DNA of 64,000 nt from contig NZ_JBASBR010000012.1 of the NCBI RefSeq assembly GCF_049651205.1, forward strand, positions 310,001-374,000, in the 5' to 3' direction. Position numbers and translations under genes: made by a program. Shown one piece after another: positions 26,618 to 35,244 of the stretch (its first letter is position 1; each line of letters begins with the position of its first letter). The DNA comes from Castellaniella sp049651205. GTDB lineage: Bacteria; Pseudomonadota; Gammaproteobacteria; Burkholderiales; Burkholderiaceae_B. The notes beneath the pieces are model-generated. The model was not told where the DNA came from. It saw only the letters and a list, made by a program, of their open reading frames with translations, and ran no database searches.

Positions 26618-27463
26618 ATGGCTGATATGAGCACACACGATGTTTCGTTCAATTTTGTGCCACGCGCCTGGCGCCCGGCCAAACCGCGCACCACAGGCAT
26701 CACCGAAATACGCGCACCGTACTACTCCACTTTCGGTACCCGACACATGAAGGATGTCTTCGAGGCAGCCGGGCAATGGATCGACGGTATCAAGTGGGCA
26801 GGAGGTTCGTTTTCCCTCATGCCACGCCAACAAGTGAAGGCGATGAACGACGTCGCCCACAGCAACGGCGCCTATGTGTCATCCGGCGGCTGGATCGAAA
26901 CCGTCCTGCGCTATGGAGATGCGGCAGTTGATCAGTACCTGTCGGAAGCCAAGGAAGTGGGCTTCGATGTGATCGAAATCTCCACTGGCTTCATCATGGT
27001 GCCCACCAGCGGGCTTGAGCGCCTGGTGAAACGTGTCGTTGCCGCCGGCCTGAAGGCCAAGCCCGAGTTGGGCATTCAGATCGGCTCTGGTGGAGATTCG
27101 GGCGAAGCGGAGCTTGCCGCCGAAACGAAGAAAGACATTGGCGACCTTATCGATCGGGGCAAGCGTGCCCTTGATGCCGGCGCTTCCATCATCATGATCG
27201 AATCCGAGGGCATCACCGAGAACGTTGTGCAATGGAATACCGCTGCAGCGGCGGCCATCATCAACGGGCTGGGCATCGAAAACGTCATGTTCGAAGCGGC
27301 CGACGGCCCGGTGTTCGAGTGGTATATCAAGAACTACGGCAACGAGGTGAACCTTTTTGTTGATCACAGCCAGATCCTGCAGCTCGAGGCACTGCGCCAG
27401 AACATCTGGGGCAATAAAAGCACCTGGGGACGCGTGATCAACCCGGCACCCACCGGGAGTTGA
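26618..27463 (+). CDS. ComA (phosphosulfolactate synthase)-family protein
   Basis: 281-aa TIM-barrel protein of the ComA family. Family blocks are GIKWAGGSFSLMP (strand near residue 58), AYVSSGGWIE, VGFDVIEISTGF, a cationic/glycine loop near GIQIGSGGDSGEAEL, ALDAGASIIMIESEGI and ENVMFEAADGP. Archaeal ComA adds sulfite to PEP on the route to coenzyme M; bacterial relatives have been linked to sulfolactate or coenzyme M synthesis. Here no other coenzyme M gene is adjacent, only the MmgE/PrpD gene 13 bp upstream, so the true substrate may differ. AAGGAG precedes the ATG by 6 nt. The pair looks like an accessory operon. Confidence 0.82.
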   Translation: MADMSTHDVSFNFVPRAWRPAKPRTTGITEIRAPYYSTFGTRHMKDVFEAAGQWIDGIKWAGGSFSLMPRQQVKAMNDVAHSNGAYVSSGGWIETVLRYGDAAVDQYLSEAKEVGFDVIEISTGFIMVPTSGLERLVKRVVAAGLKAKPELGIQIGSGGDSGEAELAAETKKDIGDLIDRGKRALDAGASIIMIESEGITENVVQWNTAAAAAIINGLGIENVMFEAADGPVFEWYIKNYGNEVNLFVDHSQILQLEALRQNIWGNKSTWGRVINPAPTGS

Positions 27464-27513
27464 CGGCCAGGACGTGTTCGCACAGTGAGTACCTTACTAA
27501 GCGAAATCCCCGT

Positions 27514-27545
27514 ATAAAAACAAAAAGCCCTTGTTTAACAAGGGC
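27514..27545 (-). terminator. Intrinsic terminator of tRNA-Pro
   Basis: On the minus strand GCCCTTG-TTAAA-CAAGGGC is followed by TTTTTGTTTTTAT. It lies 17 bp beyond the tRNA 3' end. Confidence 0.88.
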
Positions 27546-27561
27546 CTTCTATTAAATGAAT

Positions 27562-27638
27562 TGGTCGGGGTGACATGATTCGAACATGCGACTCCTACGT
27601 CCCGAACGTAGTACTCTACCAGGCTGAGCTACACCCCG
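27562..27638 (-). tRNA. tRNA-Pro, anticodon CGG
   Basis: 77-nt cloverleaf with an encoded 3' CCA. Acceptor CGGGGTG pairs with CACCCCG; the anticodon stem CTACG/CGTAG encloses loop TTCGGGA; the T arm has GTTCGAATC. The tRNA follows ispB on the same strand with an intrinsic terminator in between. Confidence 0.97.
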
Positions 27639-27665
27639 ACGGTGATGCCAGACGGCCAATGGCCC

Positions 27666-27689
27666 AAAAAAGGGCCCGCCATCTGCGGG
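27666..27689 (-). terminator. Intrinsic terminator after ispB
   Basis: On the minus strand CCCGC-AGATG-GCGGG is followed by CCC and a run of six T. It stands only 27 bp before the tRNA-Pro 5' end. Confidence 0.75.
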
Positions 27690-27696
27690 AAACATT

Positions 27697-28662
27697 TCAG
27701 CGGTCGCGCTCGACCGCGAAAGCAGAGAATTTTATCAGAGTTTCGCGGTAAACGGAATCGGGAAAGACATCCAGTGCCTGGCGCGCGAGGCTGGCCTCGT
27801 GGGCCGCTGCTTGCCGGGTGTACTGCAAGGCGTCAGTGGCATGAATCGCGCGGGCCACGGCCTCGAAATCGGCTTCACCGGTTTCGATGGCACGGCGGAT
27901 CAGGGTGCGTTGCTCGGGTGTGCCGATTTCGAGCACCCGGATAAGCGGCAAAGTGGGCTTGCCCTCGCGCAAGTCGTCACCAACGTTTTTGCCCAGGGCC
28001 TGAACATCACCGCTGTAATCCAGCACGTCGTCGATGAGCTGAAAGGCCGTACCGATATGTCGACCATAGGCTGCCGCAGCAGATTCTTGTTGCGCAGTGG
28101 CACCCGAGATAATGGCGCCCACCTGTGCCGCCGCCTCGAAGAGTTTGGCCGTTTTATAACGCACCACCTGCAGATAGCGATCCAGGGAGACATCCGGATC
28201 GTGCACATTGAGCAGCTGCAGGACTTCACCCTCGGCGATGATGGTGGTGGCGGCAGACAGCACGGCCATGGCCTCCATGGAGTCGGACTCGACCATCATT
28301 TCGAAGGATCGGGAATACAGGTAATCACCCACCAACACGCTGGCTGCATTGCCAAACACGGCATTGGCGGTTTCACGGCCGCGGCGCATGTCAGACTCAT
28401 CCACCACATCATCGTGCAGCAAGGTGGCGGTGTGGATGAACTCCACCACCGCAGCCAGGCGGTGGTGGTTATCTCCGTGGTAGCCCAGCGCCCCCGCCAC
28501 CAGCAGCACCATGGCCGGGCGCATGCGCTTGCCGCCGGCCCCCACGATGTAATCACCGATGGTGCGGATCAGGACAACTTCGGAATCCAGGCGCGAGCGG
28601 ATGACAGCATCCACTGCTTGCATATCGGACACTATGGGGGCGAAGAGTTCGGAGAAATTCAA
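27697..28662 (-). CDS. ispB: Octaprenyl diphosphate synthase
   Basis: Trans-polyprenyl transferase making the ubiquinone side chain from farnesyl diphosphate and IPP. The 321-aa product has both Asp-rich motifs, LLHDDVVDESD (near residue 84) and FQLIDDVLDYSGD (near 211), and GGKRMRP. It aligns end to end with E. coli IspB if translation starts at TTG 28662 (LNFSELFAPIVSDMQ); an ATG at 28623 would drop the conserved N-terminus. Divergent from the DUF815 ATPase gene. Confidence 0.94.
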   Translation of the reverse strand: MNFSELFAPIVSDMQAVDAVIRSRLDSEVVLIRTIGDYIVGAGGKRMRPAMVLLVAGALGYHGDNHHRLAAVVEFIHTATLLHDDVVDESDMRRGRETANAVFGNAASVLVGDYLYSRSFEMMVESDSMEAMAVLSAATTIIAEGEVLQLLNVHDPDVSLDRYLQVVRYKTAKLFEAAAQVGAIISGATAQQESAAAAYGRHIGTAFQLIDDVLDYSGDVQALGKNVGDDLREGKPTLPLIRVLEIGTPEQRTLIRRAIETGEADFEAVARAIHATDALQYTRQAAAHEASLARQALDVFPDSVYRETLIKFSAFAVERDR

Positions 28663-28748
28663 GACTGACCTGCAGACGGGTGGTGCGGCGCCGGCAGCGG
28701 CCGCAAAGACCCAGATTATACTTTCCTGATCACATTCAGGAGAAACCC

Positions 28749-29615
28749 GTGTCCGACCCTCAAATGCAGGCGCTTGTCCAACGTGCCATGGGCGTGCTGG
28801 CCCAGATCGAGGCCTGGTTGCCGCCTGCTCCCCCCGCCATCGACTGGACTGCCCAAGCGTTTCGTTGGCAGCGCCGTGGCGCACGGGGTTGGCTGGACGC
28901 GGTACACCGCATCGCGCCCATCCACCTGGACGATCTGCAACACGTCGAGCGCCAAAAAAGTGTGCTTGAGCGCAACACGCGGGCGTTTCTTGAGGGCAAA
29001 CCCGCCAACAACGTCCTGATGACCGGCGCCCGCGGTACGGGCAAGAGCTCGCTGGTGCGGGCGCTGCTGGATGCCTATGGTGCACAGGGCCTGCGTCTGA
29101 TCGAAATCGACAAATCCGATCTGGGCGACCTGGGCCAGATCATCGAACTGATCTCCGGACGCCCCGAGCATTTCATCATATTTTGCGACGATCTCTCGTT
29201 TGAAGAAGGCGAGGCAGGCTACAAGGCTCTGAAATCCGCACTGGACGGCTCAGTGTCCTCTCCTGGCGACAATCTCCTTATTTACGCCACATCCAACCGC
29301 CGGCACCTAATGCCCGAATACATGCACGAGAACCTCGACGCCCAGCATCAGCCCGATGGCGAAATCCATCCCGGTGAAACCGTCGAAGAAAAAATCTCGC
29401 TCTCCGAGCGCTTTGGCCTGTGGCTGTCTTTTTATCCTTTTGCGCAAAACGATTACCTGGATATCGTCAACCACTGGCTGGCGTTTCATGGCTGCACCGA
29501 CAGCCAGATTCAGGCCTCACGCCCCGAAGCCCTGCAGTGGGCACTCGAGCGCGGCTCGCGATCCGGCCGCGTGGCGCGCCAGTTTGCGCGTGACTGGGCA
29601 GCACGCCAGCTTTGA
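28749..29615 (+). CDS. DUF815-family AAA ATPase
   Basis: 288-aa soluble P-loop protein. The Walker A is GARGTGKSSLVRAL near residue 99 and the Walker B-like block is HFIIFCDDLSFEEGE near 150, followed by an arginine/sensor region LLIYATSNRRHLMPEYM. The family is widespread in Proteobacteria, and its function is not established; an ATP-dependent regulatory or loader role has been suggested from the AAA fold only. The GTG at 28749 has AGGAGA 5 nt upstream. The gene runs into the Nudix/ThiE-like gene with overlapping stop/start. Confidence 0.88.
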   Translation: MSDPQMQALVQRAMGVLAQIEAWLPPAPPAIDWTAQAFRWQRRGARGWLDAVHRIAPIHLDDLQHVERQKSVLERNTRAFLEGKPANNVLMTGARGTGKSSLVRALLDAYGAQGLRLIEIDKSDLGDLGQIIELISGRPEHFIIFCDDLSFEEGEAGYKALKSALDGSVSSPGDNLLIYATSNRRHLMPEYMHENLDAQHQPDGEIHPGETVEEKISLSERFGLWLSFYPFAQNDYLDIVNHWLAFHGCTDSQIQASRPEALQWALERGSRSGRVARQFARDWAARQL

Positions 29616-30649
29616 TGGCCTATGATGATCACCCCGTCTCCCAATTGATTGCACGTATGAGCACTTCCAAACCGTATATCCGCGTGGCTGCAGGCCTTAT
29701 CCTCGACTCCCGTGGACGCCTGCTCCTGGGACAGCGTCCCGATGGCAAGGCCTGGCCGGGCTGGTGGGAGTTTCCCGGAGGCAAGATCGAGGCCGGCGAG
29801 ACCGTCGAGCAGGCACTGGTGCGCGAGCTGGACGAAGAGCTCGGCATCCATGCCACTCAGGTATATCCATGGATAGTGTATGTGCACGAATACCCCAAAT
29901 CCGTGGTCGAGCTGGCCTTCTGCCAGGTCACTGCCTGGGAAGGCGAGCCCCATGGCCGCGAGAACCAGGCGCTGGATTGGGTAGACCCCTGGGACATCCG
30001 CCTGAACGAATCCGAGCACCCCATTGCGCCGGGCGGCGGGTCTTTGCTGCCCGCAGCCACCCCGCCGCTGCGCTGGCTGCGGCTGCCGCCGCTGTATCGC
30101 ATCAGCCAGATTGGCAGCCCAAGCCAAACAGAAGATTGGCTAACCCGGTTGCGCCAGGAACTGCTCTCGGGCTTGCAACTGGTGCAATTCAGAGAACCCC
30201 ACTGGCAAGGCGACGAGACCAGCCTGCTGGCCGCCTTTGAAGCCACCCTGGCCTTGTGCCGCCAGCATGGCGCCCGGTGCCTCATCAATAGCACGCACCC
30301 GCAGGCCTGGTGGGCCCGGGCAGACGGTGTGCAACTGCGTGCCACCGATGCTGCCCTGGTATTGCAGCAAGACACCCGCCCTCCCGGCTGGTTGGGCGTG
30401 TCTGCACACAATGCCCAGGAGATCGACTGCGCGCGTGAGCTGCAAGCCGATTTCGTGGTGCTGGGCCATGTGCTGGATACCGACACGCACCCCACGCAAG
30501 CCGCCATGGGCTGGGAGACATTTGCCCAACTGGCAGCCACTGCAGGACGCCCGGTGTTTGCTGTAGGCGGGCAATCTGCCGCCACTCTGGAGACTGCTCG
30601 CCAGCATTGGGCCCACGGCGTAGCCGCCATCCACGGCACCCTGGTGTAG
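29615..30649 (+). CDS. Fused Nudix (MutT-like) hydrolase and ThiE/TenI-like domain
   Basis: Two-domain protein of 344 aa. The N-terminal Nudix domain (about residues 20-140) has an intact box GGKIEAGETVEQALVRELDEEL, consistent with MutT-type cleanup of oxidised nucleotides. The C-terminal TIM-barrel (about 165-344) resembles thiamine phosphate synthase. The family loops are altered: QFREPHW stands where QLREK is usual, and LGHVLDTDTHP where GPxFxTxTK is usual, so synthase activity is doubtful. The ATG at 29615 overlaps the previous stop as TGATG; an internal ATG at 29657 (MSTSKPYIRVAAG) fits the usual MutT N-terminus equally well. Confidence 0.85.
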   Translation: MAYDDHPVSQLIARMSTSKPYIRVAAGLILDSRGRLLLGQRPDGKAWPGWWEFPGGKIEAGETVEQALVRELDEELGIHATQVYPWIVYVHEYPKSVVELAFCQVTAWEGEPHGRENQALDWVDPWDIRLNESEHPIAPGGGSLLPAATPPLRWLRLPPLYRISQIGSPSQTEDWLTRLRQELLSGLQLVQFREPHWQGDETSLLAAFEATLALCRQHGARCLINSTHPQAWWARADGVQLRATDAALVLQQDTRPPGWLGVSAHNAQEIDCARELQADFVVLGHVLDTDTHPTQAAMGWETFAQLAATAGRPVFAVGGQSAATLETARQHWAHGVAAIHGTLV

Positions 30650-30656
30650 CCAAACA

Positions 30657-30675
30657 GCCTGGCGGCTGCCCAGGC
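30657..30675. terminator. Hairpin between convergent Nudix/ThiE-like and outer-membrane factor genes
   Basis: GCCTGG pairs with CCAGGC around a 7-nt loop in the 40-bp gap. No T-tract. Confidence 0.3.
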
Positions 30676-30689
30676 CCCCCTGCGCCTGA

Positions 30690-32141
30690 TTACTCCGCGC
30701 TGACGGGCGTTTGCCCGGCCTTGGCGGCATCCTGACTGGGTTGTGTATAGCCACCGCCCAGTGCCGCCATCAGCAGCACGGCTGCCGTGAGGCGCTGCGC
30801 CTGAAGATCCAGGGTGTTTTGCTCGGCCGACAAGGCACTGGCCTGGGCCTGCACCACACTCAGATAATCCACCAAGCCTGCCTTGTACTGATTGGTCACC
30901 TGTCGCAAGGTCTCGCGCGAGGCGGCCAGGGCACGGTTTTGGGCGGCTTGTTCGCGCACTAGTGAAGCCGATTGCACCAGGGCGTCTTCTACCTCACGCA
31001 TTGCATCCAGCACGGTTTTGCGGTAGGCCGCAGCCTGGGCATCGTAGCCCGCCTGCGCCGAATCCACAGCCGCACTGCGGGCCCCTCCGTCAAACAAAGA
31101 CAAGGCCAGGGCCGGCCCGATAGTCCAGAACCGTGCGGGTGCCAGCAACCACGAAGCAAACTCACCTGCACGATAGCCCCCCTGTGCGCTGAGCGTGATA
31201 TCCGGAAACCATGCGGCTTGCGCCACGCCGATCCGTGCATTGGCCTCACGCACACGGCGCTCTGCCGCTGCAATATCGGGACGATGCTGCAGCAATACCG
31301 ACGGGACACCCACCGGTACCTCAGGGGCTTGCACCGGCATGGAACCCGCCGGCAGATTGAAATGCGCCGGCACCTGGCCCACCAGCACGGCCAGTGCATG
31401 GATGCTCTGTTCACGCTGCCAGCCCAGCCGGATCCGTTGCACCCGCACCTGCTCGAGCTGGGCTTGCGCTGCTGCCACATCGGCCGAGGACGCCACGCCG
31501 GCTGCATAGCGGTTACGGGTCATCTCCAGGGCACGCTGGTATTCGTCGTAGGTTTGGCCCAGCAAGGCGTCCTGCTGCTGACTAGTACGCACGGAAAAAT
31601 AGGTTTGCGCCAATGTTGATTGCAGGCTCAGGCGCATGGCTGCGAGATCTGCCTGGCTGGCCTGTGCGCCGGCCCGTGAGGCCTCGATACCACGGCGCAC
31701 CCGCCCCCAGAGATCAAGCTCCCAGCTGGCCGTGGCCGACAAAGAGTAATTGGTGGCGGGATTATTGGCACTGGAGATTCCCTGGCCCGCCCGGGATCTG
31801 GAGGCCGAGGCATCCAGCGTGGGGAAAAGCCCCGCCCGTGAGCTTGCCAGCGCAGCCTGCGCCTGGCGATACTGCGCCTCGGCCTGGACGAGATCCAGGT
31901 TTTGTGCCGACAACCGCGTCATCAGCTCATCCAGCTGCGGATCATTGAAGCCCTTCCACCAGGCAGGCTCGAGCTGCGCCATTCCTGGTTCTGCCGGACG
32001 CCACTGGCCGTCGGGGGCATGGGCGTAGACCACCCCAACATCCTGGACAGGCCGCTGATAATCCGGCCCCACGGCACACCCCGCCAGCAACACACTGGCC
32101 AGCAATGACAACAGACGACAGGACAGACGGACATCAGGCAT
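30690..32141 (-). CDS. Outer-membrane efflux lipoprotein, NodT/OprM family
   Basis: 483-aa TolC-superfamily channel. The signal sequence ends in a lipobox (LLASVLLAGC, Cys near residue 22) followed by AVGPDYQRP, the standard OprM opening. Two long coiled-coil repeats follow, each with the SWELDLWGRVRR or TIGPALALSLFDGG type of motif. The ATG at 32141 overlaps the end of the upstream RND gene by 8 bp, so it belongs to the same operon and supplies the exit duct for the MdtABC-like pump. Confidence 0.92.
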   Translation of the reverse strand: MPDVRLSCRLLSLLASVLLAGCAVGPDYQRPVQDVGVVYAHAPDGQWRPAEPGMAQLEPAWWKGFNDPQLDELMTRLSAQNLDLVQAEAQYRQAQAALASSRAGLFPTLDASASRSRAGQGISSANNPATNYSLSATASWELDLWGRVRRGIEASRAGAQASQADLAAMRLSLQSTLAQTYFSVRTSQQQDALLGQTYDEYQRALEMTRNRYAAGVASSADVAAAQAQLEQVRVQRIRLGWQREQSIHALAVLVGQVPAHFNLPAGSMPVQAPEVPVGVPSVLLQHRPDIAAAERRVREANARIGVAQAAWFPDITLSAQGGYRAGEFASWLLAPARFWTIGPALALSLFDGGARSAAVDSAQAGYDAQAAAYRKTVLDAMREVEDALVQSASLVREQAAQNRALAASRETLRQVTNQYKAGLVDYLSVVQAQASALSAEQNTLDLQAQRLTAAVLLMAALGGGYTQPSQDAAKAGQTPVSAE

Positions 32142-35100
32142 GAGGCACCACAGGGTGATAAGAACGGGGCGTATGCGGGCGCCAGCGCCGGTGCAGGCGA
32201 TCCAGGCTCAGATACACCACTGGGGTGGTATATAGCGTCAGTATCTGGCTTACCAGCAATCCCCCCAAAATGGTAAGCCCCAACGGCTGGCGCATCTCGA
32301 CACCTGCCCCCGTAGCCAGAATCAGGGGCAAGGCGCCCAACATGGCCGATACGGTGGTCATCAGGATCGGGCGCAGGCGCGCCAGACAGGCGCGGTAAAT
32401 GGCTTCGCGCGGATCCAGCCCCTCGCGGCGCTGCACCTGCAGGGCAAAATCCACCATCATGATGGCATTTTTCTTGACAATGCCAATCAGCAAAAACACC
32501 CCGATCAGCGCGATCAGAGTGAACTCCATATTAACCAACCGCAGGGCCAGCAAGGCACCGATCCCTGCGGACGGCAGCGTAGAAAGGATCGTGATCGGAT
32601 GCAGCAGGCTCTCATACAGCATCCCCAGCACCAGATACATGGCCACCAGTGCCGCCAGCAACATCCAGGGCTGCTGCGCCACCGAATCACGCATCAAACT
32701 GGAGCTATCATCCAGACCTGCCTGCAGTGCCTGACTGGGCAGATTGATGCGGGCGACAGCGCGATCAATAGCCGCCAGGGCCTGGGCCAATGACACGCCC
32801 GGTGCCAGCCCGAAGGACACTGAGTCAGCCGCCAACAGTCCTTCATGATTGACCGACCGTGGTGCAGTGCCCTCTTCCACCTGGGTAAAGGCCATCAGGG
32901 GCACACGCAGCCCCTGATCATTGACCACCTGCAAGGCCTGCAAAGAATGGAGATCACGGGCATATTGCGGCTGCACCCCCATCACCACATGGTATTGGTT
33001 GAGGTCGCCATACAGCACGGCCACCTGACGCTGACTGAAGGCGTTATTAAGCACACCCGCGAGATCCGCCATCTGCACCCCGGCACGTCGCGCGGCATCA
33101 CGATCCACTACCAGCTCCAGGCGGCGGCCCTTGTCATCCACGTTATCGTCCACATCCACCAACTCGGGCAAGCCCGCCAGCACAGTCCTAACCTTGGGCA
33201 ACCAGTGAGTCAGCAGGGCAAGGTCGCTACCCATCAACTGGTAGGAATACGAACCCGCCCGCGACGAGTGGCCGACAAAGATATCTTGCTGTGGCACCAA
33301 AAACATGCGTGCACCCGGGGTGTGCTCGAACTTTGGGCGCAGGCGGTTGACCAACTGGTTGGCACTGACATCACGCTGATCCAGTGGCTTAAGCTGGATC
33401 TGGATGAAGCTGGAGTTGCTGCCCCCGCGCCCGCCGGCATAGGCGGTGACAGTATCTACCGCCGGATCAGACAGCAGCACCTTGCGAAACGCATCCAGCC
33501 GCTGCTGGGTTTCTTCAAACGACGTGCCGGTATCCACCCGAAAAAAGCCCAGCAGCTGCCCGGTATCCTGTTGCGGAAAAAACCCTTTGGGCACGCTGAT
33601 ATACAGGTAGACATTCAAACCGATGGTGGCCAAAAGCAGCAGCAGCACAAGACGGGAGTGATCCAGCGCCCAGCGCAAAGAATGCTGGTAACCCACCGCC
33701 ACCCGCTGACCCATCGCCTGCAGGCCGCGTGCCAGCAGGTTGCGCCGCACAGGCGCCGTGGGCGGGCTGATACGCAGCAGGCGTGCCGCCATCATCGGCG
33801 TCAGGGTGACGGAAATCAGCAGGGACACCGCGATGGCGGCCGAGAGCGTGACGGCAAATTCTTCGAACAACCGCCCCACCAGCCCGCCCACCAGCCACAA
33901 GGGGATGAACACGGCAATCAGCGAGATGCTCATGGCGAGCACGGTAAAACCCACTTCGGTGACACCGCGCAAGGCCGCCCGCGCAGGCTTCATCCCCCGC
34001 TCGACATAGCGCATGATGTTTTCCAGCACGACGATGGCATCATCCACCACAAAACCAGTGGCAACGATCAGGGCCATCAAGGAAATGCTGTTAAGGCTGA
34101 AACCAAACCACCACATCAGGCTGAAGGTGCTGATCAGCGATGCTGGCACTGCGATGGCCGGAATCAGCGCGGCCCGCCAGTTGCCCAGAAACGCAAACAC
34201 CACGGCCACCACCAGCACCACCGATAGCACGAGGGTAAGCTCGGCTTCGTACAGAGACGCCCGGATACTGGGCGTGCGATCCTGGGCAACCGTCAGGCGC
34301 ACCGACTCGGGCAGCAGCGCCTGAAATGCAGGCAACAAGGCCCGCACCGCATCGACTGTTTCGATGATGTTGGCGTCTGTCTGGCGGCGAATGATCAGCA
34401 ATACAGCCGACTTATCGTTGAAATACCCCACCTGATTGGTGTCTTCAATTGAGTCCTGCACCTGGGCCACATCACTGAGCCGCACCGGGCGCCCGTCTTT
34501 CCAGGCCACGATCAGGGGCGCGTAATCAGCCGCGCGGCGCAGCTGGGGGTTGGCCAGAATCTGCCACTGGCGCTCATCCACCTGCACCAGCCCGCCAGGG
34601 CGCATCGAATTCACATCCTGCAGCACCTGACGCACGCGATCCAGCGACACACCCATGGATTCAAGGGCTCTGGGATTGAGCAGAACCCGCACGGCCGGCA
34701 AAGAGCTGCCACCCAGGGTAACCTGCCCCACCCCGTTCACTTGCGAGAGCTTCTGGGAAAGCACCGTGGAGGCGAGATCATAGAGCTCACCCTGAGTAGC
34801 GGTGTCTGAAGTCAGTGCCAATGTCATCACAGGCGACGAGGACGAGTTGACCTTGCGATACACCGGATTGCCACGCATGCCCGAAGGCAATGACGGCCTG
34901 GCCGCATTGATGGCCGCCTGCACATCCCGCGCAGCATTGTTGATATCACGATCCAGATCGAACATCAGCGAGATATTGGTCTGTCCCTCGCTGCTGCGCG
35001 AACTCATGCTGGTGACCCCGGCAATCGCGCCCAGCGATTGCTCCAGGGGCATGGCCACGCTGGACGCCATGGTTTCAGGGCTGGCGCCCGACAACGAAGC

Positions 35101-35244
35101 CGAGACCGACACCATCGGAAAATCCACTTGCGGCAGCGGCGCCACCGGTAGAAACCGCCAGGCCAGGGCCCCTGTCAGCACCATCGCCAGACACAACAAG
35201 GCAGTGCCCACTGGCCGGCGCAGGAACAGGGCAAAGAACCTCAT
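32134..35244 (-). CDS. mdtC: RND efflux transporter, MdtC-like
   Basis: 1036-aa inner-membrane proton-driven pump protomer with twelve membrane helices in two repeats. Visible hallmarks: FALFLRRPVGTALL at the N-terminus, ALPQVDFPMVSVSASLSGA type porter start, helix 4 VATGFVVDDAIVVLENI with the Asp pair used in proton relay, and the second-half helix IGIVKKNAIMMVDFAL. It overlaps the preceding RND gene by ATGA. In E. coli MdtB and MdtC form a mixed trimer; the two adjacent RND genes here suggest the same. Confidence 0.93.
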   Translation of the reverse strand: MRFFALFLRRPVGTALLCLAMVLTGALAWRFLPVAPLPQVDFPMVSVSASLSGASPETMASSVAMPLEQSLGAIAGVTSMSSRSSEGQTNISLMFDLDRDINNAARDVQAAINAARPSLPSGMRGNPVYRKVNSSSSPVMTLALTSDTATQGELYDLASTVLSQKLSQVNGVGQVTLGGSSLPAVRVLLNPRALESMGVSLDRVRQVLQDVNSMRPGGLVQVDERQWQILANPQLRRAADYAPLIVAWKDGRPVRLSDVAQVQDSIEDTNQVGYFNDKSAVLLIIRRQTDANIIETVDAVRALLPAFQALLPESVRLTVAQDRTPSIRASLYEAELTLVLSVVLVVAVVFAFLGNWRAALIPAIAVPASLISTFSLMWWFGFSLNSISLMALIVATGFVVDDAIVVLENIMRYVERGMKPARAALRGVTEVGFTVLAMSISLIAVFIPLWLVGGLVGRLFEEFAVTLSAAIAVSLLISVTLTPMMAARLLRISPPTAPVRRNLLARGLQAMGQRVAVGYQHSLRWALDHSRLVLLLLLATIGLNVYLYISVPKGFFPQQDTGQLLGFFRVDTGTSFEETQQRLDAFRKVLLSDPAVDTVTAYAGGRGGSNSSFIQIQLKPLDQRDVSANQLVNRLRPKFEHTPGARMFLVPQQDIFVGHSSRAGSYSYQLMGSDLALLTHWLPKVRTVLAGLPELVDVDDNVDDKGRRLELVVDRDAARRAGVQMADLAGVLNNAFSQRQVAVLYGDLNQYHVVMGVQPQYARDLHSLQALQVVNDQGLRVPLMAFTQVEEGTAPRSVNHEGLLAADSVSFGLAPGVSLAQALAAIDRAVARINLPSQALQAGLDDSSSLMRDSVAQQPWMLLAALVAMYLVLGMLYESLLHPITILSTLPSAGIGALLALRLVNMEFTLIALIGVFLLIGIVKKNAIMMVDFALQVQRREGLDPREAIYRACLARLRPILMTTVSAMLGALPLILATGAGVEMRQPLGLTILGGLLVSQILTLYTTPVVYLSLDRLHRRWRPHTPRSYHPVVPHA

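Noticed and set aside
32845..34227. 460-codon plus-strand open frame opposite the mdtC gene
   Set aside because: His/Gln-rich shadow of a conserved RND transporter coding frame.
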